64,000 bases of DNA from an uncultured Bacteroidales bacterium (GTDB lineage: Bacteria > Bacteroidota > Bacteroidia > Bacteroidales > P3), in the NCBI GenBank assembly GCA_947167075.1, contig CAMVGR010000001.1:186001-250000 (forward strand), in the 5' to 3' direction. The notes under the pieces were generated by a model. That model was given only the letters and a program-made list of their open reading frames with translations, ran no database searches and was not told where the DNA came from. A program made the position numbers and the translations under genes. This document shows, in pieces, positions 1 to 8,458 of the stretch. How positions within the stretch are numbered: position 1 is the stretch's first letter; every line of letters begins with the position of its first letter.

Positions 1-980
1 ACCTTGCCAGTGGTTTCGGGTAGCTGTCCGATGCTATGGCTGATGATTTCGTTGTATGTGGTTCCGATGCGGACTTTGTAGTTGTGCTGGCTTGGCAATT
101 CCTTTCCGGTGACAGTGAGTATGTTCTCGATCAGCGGTTTGTTTTTCTGGATGGCTTCGTAGACGGCGAATGTGGTGCCGATGTTGCTCACCACGCACCC
201 TACATCGATAGGTAGTTTCCCGCTAGGCACTTTGCGTCCGGTGATGGCGTTGATCAACTGTTTCTCAGCCCCCTGTGGGTATTTTACTTTTAGGGGCTCG
301 ATGACGATACCCTCAAACTGGCGTGCTGTTTCCTGCATGTGTTTGATGGCTTGGGGTTTGTTGCTCTCGATGCCGACATAGGCGTTGGGAACACCCAAAG
401 CACGACGCAATATGCTGATTCCGATGCATATCTCTTCCGCATGCTCCATCATTACCCGATAGTCGCTGGTGAGATATGGTTCGCATTCGGCTGCATTGAT
501 AATCAGATATTCTGCTTTTTTGCCTTCGGGAATACTGTATTTGATGTGGGCGGGGAAGGTAGCTCCTCCCAAACCTACGATGCCCATCTCTTTAAGTTTC
601 GCTACTATTTCTTTGGGCTCCAGTGTGCATTCTCGTTTGATATCGGGGGTGCGGTCGATGCTTTCCATCCATTCGTCGCCTTCGACATTTATATAGACGG
701 CAGGTTTGCTGATGCCAAAGGCATCCTTGCAGGTATCTATCTTTAGTACCGTTCCGCTCACTGGCGAATGCACGTTGGCACACATGAATGCCTGAGCCTC
801 ACCGATCAGTTGACCTACTTTCACCTTGTCTCCCTTTTGGACCACTGGCGTGGCAGGTGCACCAAGGTGTTGGTTCATAAGCACCACCATCTGTTTGCCT
901 ACTGGCATGATTTCGATAGCGGCATCGTTCGATATCTTGTTTTCTTCGGGGTGAACACCACCCATCTTGAAAGTTTTCAT
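1..980 (-). CDS. rnfC: Rnf electron transport complex subunit C (partial, cut by window edge)
   Basis: Reading down the minus strand from ATG at 980, the frame stays open to the window edge (326 codons). It begins MKTFKMGGVHPEENK and continues with VGLGGATFPAHIKY and NAAECEPYLTSDYR, which are hallmarks of the RnfC/NQO1-like flavin and NADH-binding domain. RnfC is the membrane-peripheral Fe-S subunit that takes electrons from NADH or passes them to ferredoxin in the ion-pumping Rnf complex. The C-terminal 4Fe-4S cysteine clusters would lie outside the window. It follows rnfB after 27 bp, the usual rnfB-rnfC order, so the remaining rnfDGEA genes are expected just beyond the left edge. Confidence 0.95.
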   Translation of the reverse strand, partial: MKTFKMGGVHPEENKISNDAAIEIMPVGKQMVVLMNQHLGAPATPVVQKGDKVKVGQLIGEAQAFMCANVHSPVSGTVLKIDTCKDAFGISKPAVYINVEGDEWMESIDRTPDIKRECTLEPKEIVAKLKEMGIVGLGGATFPAHIKYSIPEGKKAEYLIINAAECEPYLTSDYRVMMEHAEEICIGISILRRALGVPNAYVGIESNKPQAIKHMQETARQFEGIVIEPLKVKYPQGAEKQLINAITGRKVPSGKLPIDVGCVVSNIGTTFAVYEAIQKNKPLIENILTVTGKELPSQHNYKVRIGTTYNEIISHSIGQLPETTGK

Positions 981-1007
981 CACACTACAGTTGTTTGCGG
1001 TTTGTGT

Positions 1008-1925
1008 TCAGTTGTTTGCCGGTATTTCCACCTTCTCGCCCACAGTGATATTCACTTTGATTGGCTCTTGGGGTGCTTCGGCGGGTGCTTCTGCTTTTTT
1101 GGCAGGGGCGGGGAATCCCACATCATGAATGGCATGTGTGGGACATTCCACTACGCATTTGCGGCATGCAATGCATTTGGTGAAATCGATATACGAAAGG
1201 TTGTCGTTGATGCTGATGGCACTAACCGGGCACACCTTTTCGCATTTTCCGCATCCGATGCAGGCGTTGTCGCACGATTTACGGGCTACAGCCCCTTTCT
1301 CTTTATTGACACAGCTGACAAAGACTCGACGCTCTTTGCGTCCTTTGTTTCTGATCTCGATGACACGGCGAGGACATGCTTTAGCACAGGCACCACATGC
1401 GGTGCATTTGTTGGCATCGACCACGGGGATTCCGGTGGATGGGTCGATATGGATGGCATCGAATTGGCATGCCTCTACGCAGTCGCCGCAGCCTAAGCAT
1501 CCAAACGGACATCCGCTTTCGCCTGTGTAGAGGGTGTTCTGGAATGCGCAGGATTGCAGCCCGTCGTAGTTGCTACGGCGGTTGGCTCCTTTGCAGGAGG
1601 GATTGCAACGCACCACGGCCACCTGGGGTTCGCCTTGCTCTACGCTGCATCCGAGCAATTCGGCTACCTTGGCCATCACTGCATTGCCACCTGGTGCGCA
1701 GCGAAGGCCGTCCATATTCCCTTGTTTTACACATGCTTCAGCAAATGCACGGCATCCAGCCTTACCGCATCCGCCGCAGTTGGCTCCTGGTAGCACCTCG
1801 GCCACCTCGTCGATCAAGGGGTCTTCCAATACTTTGAACTTCTGAGCTACAATGTAGAGCACCACAGCGAAGAGGATGCCGAGCACCCCAAGTACTATCA
1901 CCGCGATCAGAATGTCATTAGTCAT
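1008..1925 (-). CDS. rnfB: Rnf electron transport complex subunit B (ferredoxin-like)
   Basis: A 305-residue protein with an N-terminal membrane helix (about residues 5-28), then the RnfB Fe-S domain with the pattern GANCGGCGKAGC near residue 48, and repeated CxxCxxCxxxCP clusters typical of 2x[4Fe-4S] ferredoxin modules (for example CTACGACAKACP, CIGCGKCEKVCP, CIACRKCVVECP). RnfB shuttles electrons between ferredoxin and the membrane subunits of Rnf. The C-terminus is a proline/alanine-rich tail. It is the first gene of the rnf operon in this window and is preceded by a promoter-like box at 1984-1991. The length fits Bacteroidetes RnfB. Confidence 0.96.
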   Translation of the reverse strand: MTNDILIAVIVLGVLGILFAVVLYIVAQKFKVLEDPLIDEVAEVLPGANCGGCGKAGCRAFAEACVKQGNMDGLRCAPGGNAVMAKVAELLGCSVEQGEPQVAVVRCNPSCKGANRRSNYDGLQSCAFQNTLYTGESGCPFGCLGCGDCVEACQFDAIHIDPSTGIPVVDANKCTACGACAKACPRRVIEIRNKGRKERRVFVSCVNKEKGAVARKSCDNACIGCGKCEKVCPVSAISINDNLSYIDFTKCIACRKCVVECPTHAIHDVGFPAPAKKAEAPAEAPQEPIKVNITVGEKVEIPANN

Positions 1926-1983
1926 ATTTTGTTATTGTTTTAGGATTATTATTTATGTCGCTCCATACTTTTAAAAGCAACTG

Positions 1984-1991
1984 CAAAAATA
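1984..1991 (-). promoter_or_regulatory. Promoter -7 box for the rnf operon
   Basis: On the minus strand this reads TATTTTTG, a match to the Bacteroidetes -7 consensus TAnnTTTG, 59 bp upstream of the rnfB start. No convincing TTTG sits at the expected -33 position, so only the -7 box is supported. Confidence 0.5.
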
Positions 1992-2296
1992 CGTAATTTA
2001 TATTATATGAAAAAATTTTTTTTACAATTCTTTTTCAACCGACCTTGCTTTGGGTGTTGTTGATTGCTTCTATATTGTTGTAAAATAGGAGTTAAAGAGG
2101 GTGGTGGGTATGATGGAATGTGTTATTAAATATTTCTCCAGTTCGGAAATGAGGAGCTCTTTTGGGGGCAAGTCGTCGAAAAATTAACACTCCGCTTTCG
2201 TCATTCTGCCCCTTCGCGAAGGTGCAGGCGAATGTGAAATGTTTTTTTTGTCCCCCAAAAAGTGAGACAACGAAAATTGATACGTCGAGGTGTCGA

Positions 2297-2351
2297 ATCA
2301 ACACCGTACTTCATCCGTACATGCACCGTACATGCACCGTAGATGAACCGT
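2297..2351 (+). repeat. 11-bp tandem array, CCGT family, copy A
   Basis: Five consecutive 11-bp units, each ending in CCGT; the third and fourth are both ACATGCACCGT. It lies in the 597-bp gap between the divergent rnfB and alaX-like genes, about 170 bp upstream of the latter. The 55 bp are identical to copy E (37449-37503), and the first four units are also found inverted at 28878-28921. The rest of the gap shows only promoter-like boxes and no convincing gene. Confidence 0.9.
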
Positions 2352-2474
2352 GACACCACGTGGAATGTTTGTTCGATATGCTATGATGATATGCTGTATG
2401 TGTGAATGTGGTTGATTACCAGTGCGATGTTGGACTGCGTTTGAAAAAATTGCTGCGGGATGGAATAAAATGTG

Positions 2475-2482
2475 TATATTTG
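2475..2482 (+). promoter_or_regulatory. Promoter -7 box for the AlaX-like gene
   Basis: TATATTTG matches TAnnTTTG, 40 bp before the ATG at 2523. A TTG at 2450-2452 (22-bp spacing) is a weak -33 candidate. Confidence 0.55.
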
Positions 2483-2522
2483 CAGCCAAATAGACTGTCG
2501 AAGCAAATAAATACTATATATC

Positions 2523-2996
2523 ATGGAACAAGAAATGGTGCTGAATGCCCACAATAAGGAAGAGTACCCGCCGATGCACACGGCGGAGCACATTTTGAAC
2601 CAGACGATGGTGCGGATTTTTGGGTGTCAGAGATCACGCAATGCACACATAGAGAGAAAGAAAAGCAAGTGTGACTATCAGTTGCCAAAGCCCCCTTCGG
2701 ATGGTGAGGTGAAGGAGATAGAACGTTGTGTGAATGAGGTGATAGGAAGGTCGCTGGACGTAACATACGAGTTTGTCGACCGGCACTCGGTCCCTCCCGA
2801 TGTCGATCTTGGCAAGTTGCCGGACGATGCCTCGGAGACACTGCGTTTGGTCCGGATTGGCGACTACGACGCATGTGCATGTGTGGGTAAGCATGTCGGC
2901 AATACATCCGAAATAGGCTGCTTCAAGATAATCAGCCATGAGTGGAATCCGGATACACAGACATGGCGAGTCAGATTCAAACTTGTAGAAAAATAG
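2523..2996 (+). CDS. AlaX-like alanyl-tRNA trans-editing protein
   Basis: A 157-residue free-standing editing domain of the threonyl/alanyl-tRNA synthetase second-additional-domain superfamily. The four metal-binding positions are visible: HTAEH (H19, H23) and CxxxH (C120, H124 within CACVGKH). Such proteins deacylate mischarged Ser-tRNA(Ala) or related products in the cytoplasm. It is shorter than classic AlaX-M/L proteins and lacks their N-terminal glycine-rich domain, so the precise substrate is not certain. ATG at 2523 is preceded by a good -7 box. It is monocistronic: the next gene, rpmE2, has its own promoter. Confidence 0.85.
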   Translation: MEQEMVLNAHNKEEYPPMHTAEHILNQTMVRIFGCQRSRNAHIERKKSKCDYQLPKPPSDGEVKEIERCVNEVIGRSLDVTYEFVDRHSVPPDVDLGKLPDDASETLRLVRIGDYDACACVGKHVGNTSEIGCFKIISHEWNPDTQTWRVRFKLVEK

Positions 2997-3051
2997 ACTG
3001 TGCACAGGTTGAGACTCAAGGTCGGAAAAAGAGTGTACGCTAAAAAAAAAT

Positions 3052-3082
3052 TTTGCCAGTTTCGAAAAAGTGTGTATTTTTG
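3052..3082 (+). promoter_or_regulatory. Promoter for ribosomal protein L31
   Basis: TTTG at 3052-3055 and TATTTTTG at 3075-3082, separated by 19 bp: a full Bacteroidetes -33/-7 promoter 73 bp before the L31 start codon. Confidence 0.75.
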
Positions 3083-3155
3083 CACCACGATTAGTAAAAC
3101 AAAATTATAAACAATCGTCTAGCAATGAACGGGTTAGACGGCAAAACAAACGAAA

Positions 3156-3419
3156 ATGAAAAAAGGAATTCATCCAGAAAACTATCGCCTCGTGGTGTTT
3201 AAAGACATGTCGAACGACACTATGATTCTCACCAAGAGCTGCGCAAACACCAAAGAAACGGTAGTGTATACCGATGGTAAAGAATACCCCGTAGTGAAGC
3301 TTGAGATTTCGAACACATCTCACCCCTTCTTCACTGGTAAGTTGAAACTGGTCGACACCGCTGGTCGCGTCGATAAGTTCATGAACAAGTACAAGAAATA
3401 CGCAAAGAAGTCCGAGTAA
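3156..3419 (+). CDS. rpmE2: 50S ribosomal protein L31 type B
   Basis: An 87-residue protein beginning MKKGIHPENYRLVVFKD with the core SNTSHPFFTGKLKLVDTAGR, which is diagnostic of L31. It has no zinc-binding CxxC pair, so it is the C-minus (type B, YkgM/RpmE2) paralogue used without zinc. The basic C-terminus (KYKKYAKKSE) is the usual one. L31 bridges the large subunit's central protuberance with the small subunit. It has its own promoter and a rho-independent terminator downstream, so it forms a single-gene unit. Confidence 0.97.
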   Translation: MKKGIHPENYRLVVFKDMSNDTMILTKSCANTKETVVYTDGKEYPVVKLEISNTSHPFFTGKLKLVDTAGRVDKFMNKYKKYAKKSE

Positions 3420-3499
3420 GCCATCGAGAAGCAATTGCTTTGAGAAGTATGGCGTAAGTGTGTAGATGAAAAGGTAATTTGTTTTAGATATTTAGACAT

Positions 3500-3537
3500 G
3501 AAAGTTCCATCCCGATGGGTGGAGCTTTCTTTTTTTT
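3500..3537 (+). terminator. Rho-independent terminator after rpmE2
   Basis: A 13-bp stem with G-U pairs (GAAAGTTCCATCC against GGGTGGAGCTTTC) around a CGAT loop, followed by eight T residues. Confidence 0.9.
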
Positions 3538-3611
3538 AGCATGCTATGGGCAATAATACCGATGTGTTGCCGTTAGAGTATGAAATAATGTAACTTAAAA
3601 CATGTAACGAT

Positions 3612-3824
3612 ATGATAGTGGAAAGAACGTTTACGGTCGAGGGCATGTCCGATGATGAGAGCGAGATGATGGTGGAGAAAGTATTGCTCGCCATCGACGG
3701 AGTGAAATCGGCAGAAGCAGATGGACTGTTGGAAAGGGTAGTGGTACGCTACGATTCGGACAAGGTCACAATCAGGCAGATGGCAGAGATGGTAGACCTG
3801 TGTGGCTTCGAGCTAGAGGCGTGA
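3612..3824 (+). CDS. HMA-like small protein lacking the metal-binding cysteines
   Basis: A 70-residue protein with the beta-alpha-beta-beta-alpha-beta rhythm of heavy-metal-associated domains: TFTVEGMSDDESEMMVEKVL followed by IDGVKSAEADGLLERVVVRYD. In a metal-binding HMA domain the loop after GM holds CxxC; here it reads SDDESE, so no soft-metal site exists. It may have become a protein-interaction or regulatory module. It lies between rpmE2 and the radical SAM gene, after a terminator, so it has separate transcription. The fold assignment is by pattern; the function is unknown. Confidence 0.65.
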   Translation: MIVERTFTVEGMSDDESEMMVEKVLLAIDGVKSAEADGLLERVVVRYDSDKVTIRQMAEMVDLCGFELEA

Positions 3825-3888
3825 CGGCGTGCCCGTAATGTGTCAGATCGAAATATAGGTTTCTTATCCCATTCGGGTACAGCTCCCT

Positions 3889-5526
3889 ATGCGAATACTG
3901 CTTATCACACCTCCGCTCACACAACTGAATACCCCCTATCCGGCCACGGCTTATCTGAAAGGCCTCTTTCTATCGCAGGGGCATCAGGTAAGACAGGTGG
4001 ACTTGGGTATCGAATTGGTGGATAGGGTGTTGAGTAAGGAATTCCTGTGCTCAATTGGGCAAGAGGAGAGAGGGCTCCTTATAGAACCGGTTAAGCGATT
4101 CTTAAGAGGTCGGGACGACACGATGGCTCCGAGGATAGCCAATAGAACACTCCTCCCCGAGGGGCACCGGTTTGCACAACTTGATGACCTAGAGTGGGCT
4201 TTTGGAACAGCTGGAACCACCGACCGTGCACTTTATTTGGCTACTTTATTTGTCGAAGAGACTGCCGATATTATCCGAGAAAACGTTGACTCTCACTTCG
4301 ATTTGGTTAGGTACGCGGAATACCTCTCCAACGATGCTCCCACTTTCGACGCTTTATATCAAGAGTTGCAAAGCCCCCCTACGGAGATAGATCGACTGAT
4401 GCTCCAACTGTTAGCTGCAGAAATAGACCGCTTCCAGCCTGATCGAGTATGCTTGACAATACCTTTTCCTGGCTGTTTGTACGGGGCCTTGCGGTGTGGT
4501 AAATGGTTGAAAGAGAATACTGGGGCAGACGTTGAGCTGGGAGGTGGCTTCCCAAATACCGAATGGCGCCAACTTGACGAGCCGCGAATCTATGAGTATT
4601 GTCACAGTATTTTGCTCGATGGGCATCCCGAGGCTTTAGACTGCTGTCCTGACTTTTCCGACTTGCCTTTGGATAAATATCTGTCGCTTGCAGAAATGGC
4701 CAACCCCATGCACCGCTTGTGGAGCATGGGACGATGGAATAAGATGGTGATGGCTCAAGGTTGCTATTGGCATCGATGTGCTTTTTGTGATACGTCTCTT
4801 CCCTATATTGGTGTGTACAAGGCTCCTAGTGCAGCAACTGTTGTAGACCGTATGGAACGTGTGATGGACCAAACGGGTAGGACAGGATTCCATTTTGTTG
4901 ATGAAGCTCTGCCGCCCCGATTGCTTTCCGATGTTGCTAAAGAGATCATCCAGCGCCGGCTGACGTTGAGTTTTTGGGGCAACATCCGCTTCGAGAAGGC
5001 ATATACGAAAGAGCTGTGCAATCTGCTGTCGGATGCAGGTATGGTGGCAGTGAGTGGTGGATTGGAAGTGGCATCCGACCGTTTGTTGCGTCTGATGGAC
5101 AAAGGAGTCACTGTAAGACAGGCTGTTGATGCATGTCGTAACCTGCGCGATGCAGGCATAATGGTCCACACCTACCTAATGTATGGGTTCCCAACGGAGA
5201 CCCTGCAGGAGACTGTGGATGCCCTGGAAACCGTGCGTCGCATGTTTGATGAGGGAATAGTGCAGAGTGCTTTCTGGCATCGCTATGCCATGACATGCCA
5301 TTCGCCCTCAGGAAGAAGACCGGAGCAATACGGTGCTCGACGTACCACTATGCAGCCCAATCCGTTCTGCAACAACGAGGTGGATTGGGAACCACAGTTC
5401 CCATACGATATTGATGCCGTCGGAGCAGCCCTCCGTCTGGCTACTTTCAACTACATGAACGGCTTGGGCTTGGACCAGCCTTTGCGTTCGTGGTTCCCTA
5501 TTAGAGTACCTAAACCTAGCATATAG
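3889..5526 (+). CDS. B12-binding-domain radical SAM protein
   Basis: A 545-residue protein. Residues 1 to about 250 form a Rossmann-like cobalamin-binding region typical of class B radical SAM enzymes (MRILLITPPLTQLNTPYPA at the start, VCLTIPFPGCLYG at about 187-199). The radical SAM core follows, with the cluster ligands in CYWHRCAFC (C292, C297, C300), the spacing variant seen in this subfamily, then WGNIRFEKAY and a SGGLEVASDRLL segment. Such enzymes often methylate or rearrange unactivated carbons, but the substrate cannot be inferred. The stop is separated from the msrA ATG by one base, so the two are probably co-transcribed. Confidence 0.85.
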   Translation: MRILLITPPLTQLNTPYPATAYLKGLFLSQGHQVRQVDLGIELVDRVLSKEFLCSIGQEERGLLIEPVKRFLRGRDDTMAPRIANRTLLPEGHRFAQLDDLEWAFGTAGTTDRALYLATLFVEETADIIRENVDSHFDLVRYAEYLSNDAPTFDALYQELQSPPTEIDRLMLQLLAAEIDRFQPDRVCLTIPFPGCLYGALRCGKWLKENTGADVELGGGFPNTEWRQLDEPRIYEYCHSILLDGHPEALDCCPDFSDLPLDKYLSLAEMANPMHRLWSMGRWNKMVMAQGCYWHRCAFCDTSLPYIGVYKAPSAATVVDRMERVMDQTGRTGFHFVDEALPPRLLSDVAKEIIQRRLTLSFWGNIRFEKAYTKELCNLLSDAGMVAVSGGLEVASDRLLRLMDKGVTVRQAVDACRNLRDAGIMVHTYLMYGFPTETLQETVDALETVRRMFDEGIVQSAFWHRYAMTCHSPSGRRPEQYGARRTTMQPNPFCNNEVDWEPQFPYDIDAVGAALRLATFNYMNGLGLDQPLRSWFPIRVPKPSI

Positions 5527-5527
5527 C

Positions 5528-6037
5528 ATGAAGAAAACCATTTTTTTAGCAGCTGGCTGCTTTTGGGGAGCACAGCATTATTTGAAGCAAATCAACGGGG
5601 TGGAGGAGACTGAAACCGGTTTTGCAAATGGCAACACAGACAATCCCTCATACAAAGAAGTGTATACCGACCGCACTGGCTATGCCGAAGCAGTGCGTGT
5701 GGTATTCGACTCCGATCTGATTTCGCTGCGCCGTCTGGTGCAGCTCTATTTCGACTGCATTGAGCCCACCAGTGTCAATCAGCAAGGCGAAGACAAAGGT
5801 ACCCGCTATCGTACAGGTATCTACTTTATCGAGCCGGAAGATTATCCCGTCATCAAGGAGGTTTTCGACGAAGTCCAGCGTAACTATAGTTCGCCCCTGG
5901 CTGTCGAAGTGGAGCCTATCCGCAACTTTTATCCTGCCGACGAGAGCCATCAAGACTATCTGGAGAAGAACCCCAACGGCTATTGCCATTTGCCGAAGGC
6001 TCTGTTCGAATATGCTCGTCAGGCAAATCGAAAATAG
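5528..6037 (+). CDS. msrA: Peptide methionine sulfoxide reductase A
   Basis: A 169-residue MsrA with the catalytic GCFWG motif at residues 10-14 (nucleophile C11), the conserved GFANGNTDNPSYKEVYTDRTGYAEAV block interrupted only by normal variation, and the C-terminal GYCHLPKALF. It reduces the S-epimer of methionine sulfoxide in proteins. It is a single-domain protein without the MsrB fusion common in some Bacteroidetes. It starts one base after the radical SAM gene, and its stop codon abuts the stop of the convergent TonB receptor gene with no spacer and no visible terminator. Confidence 0.96.
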   Translation: MKKTIFLAAGCFWGAQHYLKQINGVEETETGFANGNTDNPSYKEVYTDRTGYAEAVRVVFDSDLISLRRLVQLYFDCIEPTSVNQQGEDKGTRYRTGIYFIEPEDYPVIKEVFDEVQRNYSSPLAVEVEPIRNFYPADESHQDYLEKNPNGYCHLPKALFEYARQANRK

Positions 6038-8422
6038 CTAGAAGCGGTAGTTGACTCCCAGCGAGACAAGTATGGGTAGCTGGTTTATCCGTTCGAATGT
6101 GGTACGGTTAAAGTAGAAGATGTTTTGCCGACTGTATATATTGGTTGCACTGAGGCTGACATCGAGCACTGAACGTGTCCCAATGGAGAATTTATGTTTG
6201 ATACCCATATCGAGACGATGGTAGGCTGGCAGGCGCCCCAAGTATATTTCGGCGTAGTGTATGCCGTATTGTCCATTCTCTGTCGTGTAGTCGCTGACGA
6301 TATTGTCGTTGAAATGTAGTTGTTCATACACGCCTTGCGTCTGTGTGAAGGGGAATCCGGAGCCAAAGGTCCATCGTCCGCTGAGTTCCCAATCGTTCTG
6401 TGCACCAAATGTATAGGTAGCCAATAGATTGACCGTATGGCGGCGGTCGTAGTGGGGATGATAGGTCTGCACCTCGTTGGTGCGGGTGATAAACCCTAGC
6501 GAATAGGTGGCCCAGAGATAGAGACGGTCGAGGTCGGCTGTGAGACTGAAGTCCACACCTGTCGCCATTCCTTTTTCGATAATGTAGTCTTTCATCAGGT
6601 ATTGTGGCTTCTCGAACACACCTCCGGCTTGGTAGGCTGGGTCGTCCTCGTCGAACATCTTGTTGCGGTTGGCGTTAAGCAGTTGGTCGAAATACTTCAT
6701 ATACACCTCGACGTTAAGGCTCACGTGGTCGAACAGGTCGTACTCTACTCCGGCTATGATGTGTTCGGCTTTCTGCACGCAGGTAGTCACTTCCCTGCCC
6801 ATGAACATATCTGGTATGTTGAGGTCGGCATTGCCTGTGAGAAATCCGGTGAAGAGGTTCACAATATCGTTGTCCGAACGTGCATCGAGGAATACCTGAC
6901 TGTAGAATCCACCTGCCATCTTGAAGCGTAGTTTGTCGGAGGCGTTATACTTTGCTGCTATACGGGGCTCTAGTCTGAAGTCGCGCATAGTGGCATAGTA
7001 CATTAGGCGCAGTCCGGGCTCGATCAGCCAATGGCCGGGTGTGGACTTGTAGGTGGTATGGATGGCCAGGTTTGTGGTGGGGCTATGTTGCGAGATGCGT
7101 TTGTTGTAATGGTTATAGAACTGGTAGTCGGTCGAGTAGCCCTCGAGGGTAAGGCCGTAGCGCAAGCGGTCGCTGCCGATGAAGTTGGTGACTTGCAACG
7201 AGGCGTTGAAGCCGTTGATGGAGCTGTACTTGTCGTATATCGACCCGTCGTCGAGCGAGATACGGTAGTCGCTGTAGGCTATGGTTCCTTCCAGTATGGC
7301 CGAACTGCCGGTGACGAGCATGAAGTTGGTCCCCATTCCATAATTGAGCCAGTGATAGTTGGCAATGGCCTGATAGTTGCTCACCGAGTCGTCGAATCGG
7401 AAGGCAAACACGCTTGCCTTGCTACCCGATCCGGAATTGAAGGTGAGTTTTCCGTACATGTCTAGGAAGTCGAATGGCAGCCCTCCCTCGATATAGGGAT
7501 AGATGAGGGGTGAGGTCTTGGAGAGGAACGAGTTTTTGGCGGTGACCAGATAGGTGACGCTCGATTTAGAAGTATTGGTCACCTTCTTCAATGGTCCTTC
7601 GAGCATCACGTTTGCTCCAAAGGTATTGAGGCCCACTTTGCCGGAGTGGTAGCGCTTGTTGCCGTCGCGTGTGGTGATGTCCATCACCGACGACAGCCGT
7701 CCACCATATTCTGCTCCGAACCCTCCGGTGTAGATGTCGGCATTGAGGATGATGTCGGTCTCGAATATGGAGTATAAACCGATCGAATGGAATGGGTTGT
7801 ACACAATCATTCCATCGAGCAGCGTAAGGTTCTGAATCATGGATCCACCACGAATATACAGCTGTCCGCCTTGGTCGCCGGTCGAGTTGATACCGGGCAA
7901 TACTTGCATGTATTGGGCTATATCGGCAGTGCCACCGATCGATGGCATCTGCTGTATCTGGCTAGAAGTCAGCTTCTCGACGCTCACTTGCGTCTGCATC
8001 TTCCGTTCTTCTTTCCGGCTGTCGGTGATTTCTACCGCTTTGAGCAGCTGTGCTTGGGGCTTGAGGTGAATGGTGACGGTGATGGTTCGGTGGTCGCTGA
8101 CGGTGATTTTTTCGTTGTATTCCTCATATCCCACATATCGCACGTGCAGCGTGTACTCTCCTGTGGGCACTTTGTTGATGAGGAAGAAGCCGTTGAGGTC
8201 GGTGGCACATCCGTAGGCGGTGCCGTCCAGAATCACGTTGGCGAAGGGTATGGCCTCGCCGTTCGCCTCGTCGAAGAGTACACCCTTCACCGTTCCCTGT
8301 GCGAGTGCGGCATTGCCCAGGCTCGCCAGTAGTGCCCAAAGCAGGCTTGCGACGATGAAACTTTTGTGTATCAGAGAGGAATGTGTATTACGCTTGGTGG
8401 GGTATGTGGTGGGGTGTTTCAT
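6038..8422 (-). CDS. TonB-dependent outer-membrane receptor with carboxypeptidase-D-like N-domain
   Basis: A 794-residue protein: signal peptide (about 1-42, ending ALAQ), a CarboxypepD_reg-like domain (about 43-125; GTVKGVLFDEANGEAIPFANV), then a plug (SVEKLTSSQIQQMPSIGGTA; LYIRGG) and a long beta-barrel ending in an aromatic residue (GVNYRF). No SusD partner lies beside it, so it is more likely a FecA/CirA-like importer or an orphan receptor than a glycan SusC. It starts 36 bp after holA on the same strand and could be co-transcribed with it. The substrate is unknown; no riboswitch or Fur-like site was seen in front. Confidence 0.9.
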   Translation of the reverse strand: MKHPTTYPTKRNTHSSLIHKSFIVASLLWALLASLGNAALAQGTVKGVLFDEANGEAIPFANVILDGTAYGCATDLNGFFLINKVPTGEYTLHVRYVGYEEYNEKITVSDHRTITVTIHLKPQAQLLKAVEITDSRKEERKMQTQVSVEKLTSSQIQQMPSIGGTADIAQYMQVLPGINSTGDQGGQLYIRGGSMIQNLTLLDGMIVYNPFHSIGLYSIFETDIILNADIYTGGFGAEYGGRLSSVMDITTRDGNKRYHSGKVGLNTFGANVMLEGPLKKVTNTSKSSVTYLVTAKNSFLSKTSPLIYPYIEGGLPFDFLDMYGKLTFNSGSGSKASVFAFRFDDSVSNYQAIANYHWLNYGMGTNFMLVTGSSAILEGTIAYSDYRISLDDGSIYDKYSSINGFNASLQVTNFIGSDRLRYGLTLEGYSTDYQFYNHYNKRISQHSPTTNLAIHTTYKSTPGHWLIEPGLRLMYYATMRDFRLEPRIAAKYNASDKLRFKMAGGFYSQVFLDARSDNDIVNLFTGFLTGNADLNIPDMFMGREVTTCVQKAEHIIAGVEYDLFDHVSLNVEVYMKYFDQLLNANRNKMFDEDDPAYQAGGVFEKPQYLMKDYIIEKGMATGVDFSLTADLDRLYLWATYSLGFITRTNEVQTYHPHYDRRHTVNLLATYTFGAQNDWELSGRWTFGSGFPFTQTQGVYEQLHFNDNIVSDYTTENGQYGIHYAEIYLGRLPAYHRLDMGIKHKFSIGTRSVLDVSLSATNIYSRQNIFYFNRTTFERINQLPILVSLGVNYRF

Positions 8423-8458
8423 TTGCTGTTTTATATCTCTCGAAAATATGCTGGGAGT

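Noticed and set aside
2092..2304. Small open frame on the minus strand in the rnfB-alaX gap
   Set aside because: It runs into the 11-bp array, has no promoter or ribosome site that I can see, and a translation without family features.
2297..2351. CRISPR array
   Set aside because: Units are 11 bp in direct tandem with no spacers; CRISPR repeats are 20-50 bp and separated by unique spacers, and no cas gene is present in the window.
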